Shown: positions 33,757 to 44,418 of the stretch, in pieces
Layout of the letters: every line of letters begins with the position of its first letter
How positions within the stretch are numbered: position 1 is the first letter of the stretch
NCBI GenBank assembly: GCA_034401135.1
Contig: JAWZSP010000002.1
Location: 372,001 to 436,000 of the forward strand
DNA length: 64,000 nucleotides
Reading direction: 5' to 3'
DNA from: Volutella citrinella
Taxonomy: Eukaryota; Ascomycota; Sordariomycetes; Hypocreales; Nectriaceae
Position numbers and translations under genes: made by a program
The notes under the pieces: generated by a model
The model's input: the letters and a program-made list of their open reading frames with translations, nothing else
Told to the model about the DNA's origin: nothing
Databases searched by the model: none

Positions 33757-35066
33757 GGTGATGCCTGAGAAGTGCAGCTTGGTGTGCAAACACAGGAGAA
33801 TTGATACAGACAGAAGCGATTATTCTCCATCTTGGTGATATACTGCGCGACGTTTCTCTCCTGAGGTAGACAGCTCGGCTCCGGTGAAGCTGCGAGCGTC
33901 GGCGCGTCGCCTTTTCTTGCCGTATCCCATCGAGTTTCCTTTACTCAGTCCTCACTCGGTCCTACTCAGTCCTCACTCAGTCCTGCGCTGGCTCACTCAG
34001 TCCTCCCCACACACGGTAGCCACTGGGAATGCCTTGACCCAGCCCAGTTCAGCTTATTACTCCGCCGTCGCCTCCCGGATCGGCTCACTCGTCGGCGTGA
34101 GATGCGATTTTCCCATCGGTCGCGGTCCCGAGTCGCCGAGCCACTCAGCGGGCACACCGTAAATCTCCCGCTGAGAGCCGCCGGCGCACTGAACCGCCAA
34201 AGTCATGCGCTACGCTCCCTTGCACAGGCAGTGGCAATTATTGGGGCGTGGCGTTAGTCATCGCTACGGGCGCCATTATCCCCAGGCCTCCCGGGTGGCT
34301 ATTTCTGAGGCCGGGATGGGCTGCTTATCGGCCTGCGAACTCGCAGAGGCTTTCCCTGATCGTTATCCAGTCCCTAACGTTGCATTATTTAGCGATAGTT
34401 GGCGATTGTTATCGATAGATGAGTTGATCGGGGCGGATACTGACCCGTACGTCACCGTTATCGCATTCATCGCTGTCCTACCTGTCCCAGTAGCTCACGG
34501 TACTCTGCATGCTACAGTTCATTATTCGAGATGATTGGACATCGGTTGCGAAGCCGAAACACTCCTTCATTCAGCAATCATCATCGTCGACCGGGCCGGT
34601 GACGCTCAATTTCCAGAATCTGCCTCTGTTGCGTCCCGCAAGTCTCACTGTATTACCCAGAATGCACTAGCTATAGCGGTCCAACTTGGTGGAGAGTGTG
34701 GGATAAAATGACGAGTGGCTTCGACTCCACCGAATGAGGAGCCGGCCAGCGAGCCCGCCAAGGCGCCCTCGCTCTCTCCTTCTCCTTCCAAAGACCCGGA
34801 AAGCTACAGCGAGGCCCGGGAATTCGCCCCAGATTAATTGCCGGCAGCTCGTGGGGAACCACCGGCCGGCTTCCCACGGGCGCGGGAGAACCGTGTCAAG
34901 TCGACGCCCAGCGGCGGGAGTGCACCGCGTCAAGTGTATCGGGCGCAGCTCATCTGATAAGCATCGCAACGTCTCTCTCACCCTGCGGGCAGTAGCTGGC
35001 TCACACACTACGCACTCGCTTCCCCCCCGTCTGCCTTGTCTGAATCCGTCCAAACCTCCAGCCAGA
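33757..35066. promoter_or_regulatory. Divergent promoter with phased decamer array
   Basis: This 1.3-kb region separates the FMN dehydrogenase from the class II aldolase, which are divergently transcribed. Five copies of ACTCAGTCCT (one as ACTCGGTCCT) lie at 33943-34004. No gene is apparent. Confidence 0.5.
33943..34004. repeat. Five copies of ACTCAGTCCT
   Basis: Copies start at 33943, 33954, 33964, 33975 and 33995, so the steps are 11, 10, 11 and 20 bp, close to one or two helical turns. The second copy has one mismatch (ACTCGGTCCT). They lie about 200 bp upstream of the FMN dehydrogenase start. Confidence 0.92.
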
Positions 35067-36132
35067 ATGTCTGCCACCGCTGTCGAGACCAAGACTGAGG
35101 CCGTCGTCGACCAGCCTGTCCTCAACATTGTTGCTGAGAACAAGCCCCAGGACGAGGCCGCCGTCAAGCAGTCGGACAGACTATCCACCGGAGGCTACCC
35201 CTACGCCGGCATTCCTACTTTTGATGACCCCTACAAGAAGCGACAATGGCAGCTGGAGCACATGGCGGGCGCGTTCCGCGTCTTTGCTCGCAAAGGCTTC
35301 ACTGAGGGATCGGCTGGCCACATCTCCGTGAGGGATCCCGTTGACCCAGACACTTTCTGGATCAACCCGTATGCGCGCCCCCTGCCCCTGTAGTTGGTAT
35401 CATGTGCCTGGTGCTAACGTGTGAACAGCTTGGGCGTCCACTTCGCCATGCTCAAGGCCAGCGACATGGTCCAGATCAACGAGGACGGCCAGGTCATTGG
35501 CGGCAACAAGGTCGCCGTCAACTCGGCCGGCTTCGTCATCCACAGCGCCATCCACCGCGCCCGGCCCGATGTCCACGCCGCTTGCCACATGCACTCCAAG
35601 TACGGCAAGGCCTGGTCGACGTTTGGCAAGCCGCTCGACATCATCAACCAGGACTCGTGTGTCTTTTACGGCACCCAGCGCGTCTACGAGGGCTTCGGCG
35701 GTGTGGTCCTGGGTAATGAGGAGGGTCAGAGGATCGTCGAGGCGCTTGGTGACAAGGGCCGGTATGTTTTGTGATTGAAATGAAATGGCGTCTGATTGCT
35801 GATTGCATTTGTAGGACTATTATCCTCCAGAACCACGGCTTGCTGACCACCGGCGCCACTGTTGACGAGGCCGCCTACTTCTTCACTTTGATGGAGAGGA
35901 CTTGCGAGGTTCAGCTGCTGGTTGAGTCGGCTGGCCTCCCCAAGAACATCATCGGCCACGAGGAAGCCGAGTTTACCGCCAAAGTCAACGCCGACCCTGT
36001 AAGAACTTCGCAAACCCTTTGCGTATTCGGATCAACTAACCTCTGTTCTAGGAGTCTGTGTACATTGACTTCCAGCCTGACCTCGAGTACGAGATCTGGA
36101 TGTCTAACGGTCAATTGAGCAAGGGAATTTAA
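35067..36132 (+). CDS. Class II aldolase/adducin-family protein
   Basis: Exons 35067-35368, 35429-35761, 35815-35998 and 36052-36132 (introns 60, 53 and 53 nt) give 299 aa. The fold of fuculose-phosphate aldolase is recognisable from GFTEGSAGHISVR at 77-89, the zinc ligands His154 and His156 in ACHMHSKYG, and His219 in LQNHG. The first 40 residues are a polar extension without a clear signal. Family members cleave sugar phosphates or small hydroxyacids, or act as decarboxylases or epimerases. The substrate here is unknown. It is divergent from the FMN hydroxyacid dehydrogenase and convergent with a ketopantoate-reductase-like gene, so a shared role in hydroxyacid or sugar-acid metabolism is plausible. 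Confidence 0.9.
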
Positions 36133-36422
36133 AGGAACGTGCCGAGGGCGGAATGATCTACGAGAGACGACGTAGTCTTAAGGGTTGTATAATCCCTCCA
36201 TATACCAAAACGAGGTTGCAAGTGGTTGTGTTCGTTCCAAGTGCGGCAGCAAAATTGTAACATGTCATGATTGAACATGAATAAATTGACAAATTGGATG
36301 ACCAGTTCCTTGACACGACGTACATTTACAGTGGAATCCGTGCGGTCCTGTATCACTCCCACGAAGACGGACTGTGACTAAAGTAGACATCTCTATTATT
36401 CCGCGCTTAACTCATCTCTATC

Positions 36423-37499
36423 CTACTCGTAAGGGTTTCCTTCCTTAAACTCTGCCTTCCACAAGTCCTTCTCCTCCTTCGCCTTGAGTTGCAGCCCCTT
36501 CATGATGCCGTAAACAATCTTGAGCGTCGGCATCGGAACACCCAGCCGTTCGCCTTCCCTCAGAGGCTCGCCCACGATAGTCTCAATCTCCATGAGATTT
36601 CCCTTTTCGAAATCTTGGCACATGCTGGGCTTAAAGGCCGAGTCGTTGGGGTCCTGGTGCATGACGGAGTCGACCAAGTCCTCCTGCAGCGTGACGCCGC
36701 TGGCCAGAGCAGCGGCTCGGATCTCGTCCATTATCGGCAGGATCAAGTCGTCGATAATGTGCCGGCTCATGCGCATACGGGGCGTGTCCATGCGTAGGAT
36801 GGATGCCACGGGGTTGAAGGATGAGTTGTATGCGAGTTTGCGCCACCGATTGGCAGCGACGTTTGGTTCGTAGGTGACGTCGAGCGTATTGTGCGGGTTG
36901 TAGATGGCGACCCAGCGCTTGGCGGCCTCCTCGGCCACCCCTGTGGGCACCTGTGGGCTCACAAAGGCACCAATCTTTTGCTTGTCGGGGTCGTCATTGA
37001 ATATCTTGCCCAGCGAGGTCTCGGTGGCCCCCGTGTAAGCGACGCTGCTGATGAGGGGGTTTGTGGGAAACCGCGGAATGAGCGGCTTCTCGATGTTGAT
37101 GCCATTTTGGGACAGCACAATTGCAGTCCTCCCTGGAGTGATGGCGGGGGCTATTATATCTGCCACAGTAGGGGATACGTCTGGGATATTTTTGGTGGTG
37201 ACGAGAATGTAGTCAAAGGGAGCAAGCCCTTCCTTGGAGACGTCGGGGACTGAGTTGACAACTGGGAGGCATTAGCATACAGTTCCCACCAGATAAAAGC
37301 TGTGCATACTGTTCGTGGGTCTCCATGCTGTGATCTGGCCATACTGGACGGAATCGATGTCGATGCCATTCTTGATCGCCGCGTCGTAGTTGGAACGCAT
37401 CACGGCCGTGACCTCTGCCAAGCCGCCGTTCTCCAGGGCGTAGGCACACATGGTGCCAATCCCGCCTGTTCCGACCACTAACACTCTGCTCTTTGCCAT
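36423..37499 (-). CDS. 2-dehydropantoate 2-reductase family (ApbA/PanE)
   Basis: Exons 37499-37310 and 37261-36423 (48-nt intron) give 342 aa. The NADP-binding motif VVGTGGIGTMCAYAL is at the N-terminus and a VTTKN strand follows. The catalytic lysine and following asparagines are in KLAYNSSFNPVASI, and the Ser and Glu of the C-terminal active-site helix are in PSMCQDFEKGNLMEIE. The classical reaction reduces 2-dehydropantoate to pantoate for coenzyme A synthesis. Fungi carry several copies, and those in catabolic neighbourhoods may reduce other 2-oxoacids. An in-frame ATG 24 nt upstream is possible but adds a non-conserved stretch. Confidence 0.92.
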
Positions 37500-38293
37500 T
37501 TTAAAAGTAATTCCGGCGCACAAATGGATAAGCTATCCTTTCCAGGTCAATTCAAGTCAATTGAAGATGGAGGGCGAGCAGCGTCGCTGGCGTTTAAAAT
37601 TTTGGGGAGGGGCAGTTACGACAGTTTCGAATCGCTCAATCCAGCGTCGCAAGATCTTATCACGCAAACGGGCACATCAGCCGCCATCCTCGTGGTACCT
37701 ACCGGGAAAACTACCCACCGGGGAAGCCTGCCAAATCGCGACGCCGGCAAAGCTGGTGACTCGGCTCCCGACGACTTGGCGCTGCCCGAGACTCAGTTCC
37801 CGCTGTGAGTGGTCACGGTGGAGTGCTGTAGCGCTTCTCCCCACTGTCGCTGCTGTCATTAGAGGGCACTCGACGTCAGGCCGCCCTACAATAGGGAGAG
37901 GTTTGCCTGTCCGTCCTGAAACGGAATTTACGAGCGATTGGAGGCTTGGTGATTGACTCCACGCCCGATCGGCCACAGCTCGGTACCCAATGCGTGGGGT
38001 AATCGCAGATTGTCTCATGGCTCGCTTGCAAATGCCGGATCTCGTTCATGAGCCGGGCAGCAGGCAGCTTGCTATTATTAGATTGTAGAGGAGCAATGAG
38101 CTTGCTGAAGAAGTCGCTCCATTATGCGCTCCCAGAATGAAGTGTCGATGTGCGAGCTGCAGACCTGGGTCACTGGACCAATATTGCAAGTATTGTGCAC
38201 GAGGGAGACAGAAGGTGTTGGGATCTAACTTTAATCGATTCATTTCCTCTTTACGCGTCCCTAGAAAAGCACTCTCTATATGCCGTCTATCCG
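37500..38293. other. Intergenic, ketopantoate reductase promoter to amine oxidase 3' flank
   Basis: A 794-bp spacer without a recognisable gene. A minus-strand frame near 37677-38018 is open for 113 codons but shows no family motif. Confidence 0.5.
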
Positions 38294-40154
38294 TTATAGT
38301 CTCGACACCAGACCGGCAGCCAGGTCCTTGACCACCTCGGCAGCCGCACGCTCACCACTGCGAATAGCGCCCTCCATGTAGCCCTTCCACTCTCCCGCAG
38401 TCTCCGTTCCAGCAAAGTGCAAGTTACCGGCGGGCTCCCGGAGGCTATCACCACCTAGTGTGTCCAGCACACCGGGCGTCAGCGCTGTGCAGGGGCAGCC
38501 CCATCCCGCCCACTGATCCTGCGTCCACTCGTACTTGACCATGCGCACGAACTGGCCAGCCAGGTTCTGCTCGCCGTACAGCTTCTCCAGCTGGGAGATG
38601 AGAGCCAACTCCTGCTCGCGGACCGACTTGGCAGCCCAGGCGAGGGCGGGCTCACCAGTCATGAAGCAGGTGAGCACATGCTTCTGGTCGGCCGGGCTGG
38701 ACGTGTCGCGGACGACGCTGGCGGGGCCGACGAAGGACTGAGCAAGGCCGCAGAAGCCGCGCTCGACCCAGAAGGGCGTCTTGAACTCCATCATGGCCTT
38801 TGTGTAGTATCCGTAGCTCAGCGACTCGGACCACGCCTGCTTGACGGCTGGCAGCTTGGGGTAGAAGGAGATGTTCTTGAGGGCAGGGCCAGGGACCGTC
38901 GTGATGATCTTGCGGGCCGAGTAGACGATGCCGGCGGCCTGGACCTTGATCGTGCGGCCATTCTCCTGCACGACGTTCTGGACGGGGCTGTTGAGCTGGA
39001 CGATGCCCTCGGGCAGCGACGAAGCGAGACCGAGAGCAAAGGCCTGGGTACCCTGGCGTGCTCGCAGGGCCTGGCCGCCTCCCTTGCGGTCAGAGCGCAT
39101 GTTGAGAAGACCGCCGCCGGACTTGCAGTAGTTGAGGAAGTACAGGGCCGAGATGTCCTTGGGGTCCTGTCCCAGCATCGCGCGGGTCCAGACCATTGCC
39201 GTCGCCAGAGCCGCCTCGCTGGCACCCCGGGAGCGGAGATAGGCCTCGAAAGTCAGCGAGTCAATGGCAGTGTCCTTGGGCTTCCAGGTATCGACGGCCT
39301 GGCAGTCGGCCTCGACCATGTCGCGGATCTCCTCGACGTTCTTGCGAGTAGCCGCATCAAACTAGGGTTGTCAGCACCGTTGTTTAGAAGCGAATGAGGC
39401 TAATACTTACTTTGGGCACCTCTCCATAGGGGAAAGCGGAGCAGTTTCCGTCAAAGTCCTGCAGCACGCAGTTGCCGTCGGTGTTTTGCTCAATCATCTC
39501 GACGCCATAGCGCTTCGCCAGGGCATACACCTTGCTCTGGTTGGTGTCGTTGAGCCAAGCAGCGCCCAGATCAACAGTGCCCTTTCCGTCGGGCAGCGAC
39601 TGGCTCCACGTCTTGCCGCCAACACGGTCGCGCGCCTCTAGGACGATGCATGACAGACCGGCTTTCAGCACATCATGAGCAGCGGTGAGACCGGCGAGAC
39701 CGGCGCCGATGATGACGACATCGTAGCTCTTGGTCACGGCGGGCAGCACAGGAGGAACAGAGGTCTGCTCAGGCCGCAGAAGGACGGCGTCCACCTCGAA
39801 GAGCCACGACGGAACCGCGAGCTTGTCGACGGGCACCAGGGTCATGGCCGGGCGGTGGCCATTGAGGAACTTTTGGATGTGCCGCGTGTGCAGCCGACGA
39901 GCCGGGTCATAGCCCACGATGTAGATGTTGAGCTTGAGAATGTCCTTGACGCTCGCGCCAGCGGCGATGATGACCTTGCGCAGGTTCAGCAGCGCGAGAT
40001 GGATCTGGGACTCGTAGTCTGCCGGAGCCGAGCCATCCTTGGCGGTGCCGACCTGGCCAGCGACGTGGATGATGCTGCCGGCGGGCGCCACCGTCGCGGG
40101 CGCGTAGTAGGCGCCCGACGTGTTGGAGAGGTCGACAGTCTCGACTTTTCCCAT
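38294..40154 (-). CDS. RidA-flavin amine oxidase fusion
   Basis: Exons 40154-39412 ending at 39411 and 39361-38294 (49-nt intron) give 603 aa. Residues 1-130 form a complete RidA domain with the key Arg101 (NGHRPAMTL) and Glu120 (FEVDAV). A short Pro/Val linker leads to a monoamine-oxidase-type flavoenzyme from about 144: the FAD motif IIGAGLAGL has Gly150, 152 and 155, Glu173 ends the second strand, and RVGGKTW follows. Lys436 matches the flavin-N5 lysine of MAO. GWGCPC at 534-539 places Cys537 where MAO carries covalent FAD; the FAGTET...GYMEG end includes Tyr576 of the aromatic cage. The oxidase would make an imine and the RidA domain could hydrolyse it to aldehyde plus ammonia. The SSADH gene is its divergent neighbour. 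The substrate amine is unknown. Confidence 0.94.
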
Positions 40155-40813
40155 TGCGGCGATGGAGTCTTCTAAGTTGAGAGAGAGAAACCGACAGAAA
40201 ACAGAATTGGAGGAATTGCTTGATGAACACGACTAGCCAACGAGACCAGACGAAGCCATCAGCGTCTTCTTCTAATATGGCAAACCCATCCCGGCTATGG
40301 CGCCGCAATCGCAACCGGCTACACGATACCCTCCCGGTGGCTCGCTCAACCCTTCCACCATTCCATCTGTTCGCAAACGACTTGTCATTCTCGGCGCTGT
40401 CGCTTGGTGTCTCGCCCGCAGCCCAGGACCGAGTCAAGTTACTCAGCGACGGTCGATAAGCGCAGTCAGAGCCAGTGCTCGCTTTGTCCTTCCGGAACCG
40501 AGGGGGGCACTAGGCGACTCCACCGCCCCAGAACGAATACCGGCTCGCTGCGTCACGGGGCTTATCTGTGTGGCCTCCGAGTGGCTCGCGTCGCCAATAG
40601 CGCTCGGCACTTGCGTCTCATGAAGCCCTACCCGGTCCCAACTGCCCAAGTCAGCGCCCCTCGGTACCGATGGTCGGCGTGGAGGTGGGGTCGCCGGCCG
40701 GCCACTGGACTTCGGAGCCGATACCTTCGCAATTGGGCATCCTTAAGTTGGATGCGACTGCTCAATTGGCGCTGCGGCGTAGAATCAATAGCATCTATCG
40801 CATTGTCTGCATC
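40155..40813. promoter_or_regulatory. Divergent promoter: RidA-amine oxidase / SSADH
   Basis: This 659-bp region contains two perfect 10-bp palindromes, TCGGTACCGA at 40661-40670 and GCCGGCCGGC at 40693-40702, 32 bp apart. The first is CGG-N2-CCG, a possible Zn2Cys6 site. GATA cores occur as CGATAA near 40453 and as TTATCT near 40561. All are candidates only. Confidence 0.5.
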
Positions 40814-42538
40814 ATGGCTCACACAGTCCCCCAGCTCAAGGACCAGTCGCTCTTTGTGGGCAAGAACTACATCGACGGCGAATGGGTCGAGTCGGTGTCC
40901 GGGAAGCGATTCAATGTCTACGGTATGGAGAACAATGTCCCTTGCAAATGACGTCGCTATTCTAATATTTCGAGATTTACAGACCCTGCTACCGGTGCCC
41001 TGATCGGATCCTGCCCCGAGTCCGTCCCCGAAGACGCTGAGCGCGCCATCAAAGTCTCGTCGGCCGCGTTCCCGGCCTGGCGCTCACGAACGGGACGCGA
41101 TCGCTCGAGGATCCTGCGTCGCTGGTATGATCTCATCCTGGAGAACAAGGATGACTTGAGCACTCTCATCACCTGGGAGAACGGAAAGGCTTCGGCCGAT
41201 TCTGTTGGCGAGGTCATCTTTGCTGCCAGCTTTCTGGAGTGGTTCGCGGAGGAGGCTCCTCGCGTCTACGGCGATGTCGTCCCGCACAGCAACCCCGCAT
41301 TCCGAGTGTCGGTGTTGAAGGAGCCTGTTGGCGTGTGCGGTCTGATTACCCCGTAAGTGATTGATGGGCTGTAAAATGTCTTGGATCGGAAATGGCTACT
41401 GATGCGCCGTAGATGGAACTTCCCTGCCGCCATGGTTACCCGAAAGCTTGGCCCTGCCCTGGCTGCTGGCTGCACCGCCGTGGTCAAGACTGCGGGCGAG
41501 ACGCCCTTCACAGCGAATGCCCTTCTGGTCCTTGGAGAGCGCGCCGGAATCCCCAAGGGCGTGGTCAACATCGTCACGGCCCTGGACAACACCCCGCAGA
41601 TTGGCCAGGTTCTTTGCGCATCCGACGTCGTTCGCAAGATCTCCTTCACCGGCTCGACTCGCGTCGGCAAGATCCTGATGAACCAGTCTAGCAGCACACT
41701 CAAGAAGCTGAGCCTGGAGCTTGGCGGAAACGCTCCCTTTATCGTCTTTGACGACGCCGACCTCGACGTTGCTGTGGCGGCTGCTGTGACGAGCAAGTTC
41801 AAGTCTTCGGGACAGACCTGTGTCTGCTCAAACCGCATCTTTGTCCAAAGGGGCATCTACGATGAGTTCATTCGTCGTCTAAAGAACGCCGTGACTGGCT
41901 TCCACGTGGGACCTGGTTTTGATAGCAAATCTACCCACGGTCCTCTCGTCACGGCGGCTGCTGCTGATCGCGTCGAGAGCCTCGTCAAGGATGCTGTGGA
42001 TTCCGGAGCCAAGATTGAGATTGGTGGCCAGCGAAGATCTGACTTGGGTAAGACATGCTCACGATGGACCTCAAAACTTGGAAGCTAACCAGGATCCAGG
42101 CCCCAACTTCTTCCAGCCCACGATTCTGACCAATGTCTCCACCAACATGCGACTGGTCCAGGAGGAGATCTTCGGTCCCTTGGCCCCCATCTTCAACTTT
42201 GACTCTGAAGAGGAGGTCATCAACATTGCCAACAACTGTGAGGTCGGCCTGGCAGCCTACATCTTCTCGCAAGACGTGAACCGCGTGACCCGCGTGACGG
42301 AGCTTCTCGATTCCGGCATGGTGGCCGTGAATACTGGCATCATGTCTGATGCTGCTGCACCGTAGGTGACCCTCTCCCTTGATCCAAATCCTAGCTAACA
42401 CGTTCTTCTTGCAGTTTTGGTGGAGTGAAGCACTCTGGACTTGGTCGCGAGGGAAGCAAGTACGGCATCGACGACTATCTACACACCAAGACAGTCGTCA
42501 CGGGCAACATCAGCGTCGTTCACCGGGCTATGCTATGA
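40814..42538 (+). CDS. Succinate-semialdehyde dehydrogenase
   Basis: Five exons (40814-40922, 40983-41352, 41413-42047, 42100-42361, 42415-42538; introns 60, 60, 52 and 53 nt) give 499 aa. Catalytic Glu262 is in LELGGNAP and nucleophile Cys296 in GQTCVCSNR. The second Cys, Cys298, two residues on, makes the CVC redox pair characteristic of succinate-semialdehyde dehydrogenases. [21 protein letters not shown] is likewise SSADH-like. The enzyme oxidises succinic semialdehyde to succinate with NAD(P)+, the last step of the GABA shunt. No mitochondrial presequence is evident, so it is probably cytosolic. It is divergent from the RidA-amine oxidase gene, and the GABA transaminase is in the same window. 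Oxidation of other short aldehydes cannot be excluded. Confidence 0.94.
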
Positions 42539-42653
42539 AGAAATGATCACTCAGAGAAGAACAAAAAGTTAAATGAATGAATAGAGTGTCGCAAAGCGCG
42601 CGCATTCGCAGCCAGGTGGATCTCCGACTGTTTCAAAGAAATAGATTCTCAAG

Positions 42654-42753
42654 TGCACCCACAAGCAAGAGCTAAGCTAATGATGTCGTAACAAAGGCTT
42701 AACTGCACCCATGTGCAAGATCTAAGCTAATCATGTCCTAACAAAGGCTTAAC
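42654..42753. repeat. Tandem 50-bp duplication over GH43 3' end
   Basis: Two adjacent 50-bp copies, 42654-42703 and 42704-42753, share nearly all bases (cores GCTAAGCTAAT/TCTAAGCTAAT and TAACAAAGGCTTAAC). The right copy carries the GH43 stop codon at 42749-42751, so the left copy duplicates the end of the gene and its flank. Confidence 0.85.
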
Positions 42754-44418
42754 TAATATGAAATTCGGAAAACCTGGCCTGACCCTTAACCCCGGTCGCG
42801 TAGATCCCGTAGATTGTACCTGTTTCAGTTAGCTTCCAGAAAAGACACACGTTGGCTAGGCCGTCTTACCAGTGAAGTCATCGCCACTCATTGCGGATGC
42901 AGGGAGTTTGCTCAGCACAGTCATGTCTGACCAACTTCCATCCTCCCCAGCCGTCGCAAATGAGAATATGTATTCTTGAACCGAAGACTCAATATCGAGC
43001 CTCACCAACTTCGACGCCTGCAGAGAACGTGGATCAAGGTACCCATAGTCCTGCCCAGGATATATAGCCGCCAGAGAAATGTTAGTCTTTGAATCAATAT
43101 TTATGGACACATGGCGAAAGGTGTCCTTGTAGAGTGATAGCCCGCAGTGTCCGTCATCAACCAGGCTGGTCAGGTCGAGGACTACGCTGGCATGTGAATC
43201 GAGCGAGGTTTGGCGCTGGCCGCAGAACGTAGCCGTTCCCTGCTCCACGCAGAGAGACGAGCTCTGGGGCTGCAATAGTATTGTTCCCTCTTGTTCCCGG
43301 TAATTGGATAGATCTGGGGTTCGCAGATAAACGGCCTTTGGCGAATCTAGCGTAACCCTCCCAGCGGCTGACGCAGCCACCCCACCCTTTGGGCCGATCC
43401 GCCGGCCGTCCTTGACCTTTTGTCGAATCGCTACGCGGTCAAAAACTGGAAACTGTCCCTCGGGCCAAGAGACTGGCGTCAGGAATGTTTCGCGTCCCAG
43501 CGGATAGGATTGGCCGTACTCGCGGCGAGCCAACATGCAGCACCACCAGTTCCCATCGATGTCGTCGAAGAGCTCGCCATGGCCGACGCACTGTATCTCG
43601 TCGTCCGGTCCTTGGGTTGTAAGCACTGGATTTCCTTCAAAGGACTCGTACGGGCCCCAGATGTTGTCAGCCTTTGCCATTGTGATTTTGTGGTTGCGGT
43701 GCGTTCCACCCTCGGCAATCAATAGCCAGTACTTGCCATCCTTGAGATACACGTGGGGGCCCTCCGGGACATGATGGCCAGTTCCAGCCCAAATATCCTT
43801 GAGATTTGACTTGTGCTTGCCTGTTTCAAGGTCAAGCTCAACCTGCTTGATCACAGTAGCAGGTTTAAAGCCATAGCCGTACATGTAGCTGCCCTGGATG
43901 TACACGCGTCCGTCCGTATCAAAGGTAAGACTCGGGTCAATTCCGTGAAAGTCAAAGTAAATAGGGTCGCTAAAGGAACTTGGGTCCTCCAAGTTTGTCG
44001 CGGTGATGATGAAATTCTGAGGGGCAAAGTCTTCTCCGGAGGGCATGCCCGGTCGACCAGTGAGGTTGGTGCAGACTATGTAGAACTTCCCATCGTGGTA
44101 CCGGATCGTAGGTGCATACAGCCCGGCGGTAAAGAATTCGCCCCTAGAGGCATTGTTGATCTTTGTCGTCGCGGCGCTGAGGTCCAGCTGGCTGGTACGG
44201 CAGATGGCGTGACCTTGCGGTTGGGGTTAGGGTACTGATGGAGAAGCTGAAGCTAGAAACTCACCGATAATTTCCCAGTCTAGGAGGTTCGTGGACCGGT
44301 AGATTGGCAGCCCGGGGAAGAACTGGAAACTCGATGTGACGAGGTAGAATGTTTCGCCAACGCGGATGCAAGAGGGATCCGGATTGAAGCCCGGAACGAT
44401 GGGGTTCTGGAACTCCAT
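42749..44418 (-). CDS. Glycoside hydrolase family 43 beta-xylosidase/arabinofuranosidase-like
   Basis: Exons 44418-44265, 44213-42870 and 42819-42749 (introns 51 and 50 nt) give 522 aa. The catalytic set of the five-bladed propeller is present: base Asp14 in NPDPS, Asp144 in GIDPSLTF and acid Glu202 in PEGPHVY. A C-terminal beta-sandwich follows, as in fungal and bacterial GH43 beta-xylosidases, and the last exon supplies the YGIYATG strand. No signal peptide is present, implying an intracellular enzyme acting on imported oligosaccharides such as xylobiose. A sugar transporter is divergently transcribed 633 bp away. Whether xylose or arabinose is released cannot be read from sequence. Confidence 0.92.

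Noticed and set aside
33943..34004. Decamer array as a CRISPR
   Set aside because: Spacers of 0-1 bp (and one of 10 bp) and a eukaryotic context rule out a CRISPR array.
38678..39397. Plus-strand frame over the amine oxidase domain
   Set aside because: Shadow of the RidA-amine oxidase second exon; product lacks any motif.
42654..42753. 50-bp duplication as a transposon terminal repeat or target-site duplication
   Set aside because: The copies are directly adjacent with nothing inserted between them, so simple tandem duplication explains them.
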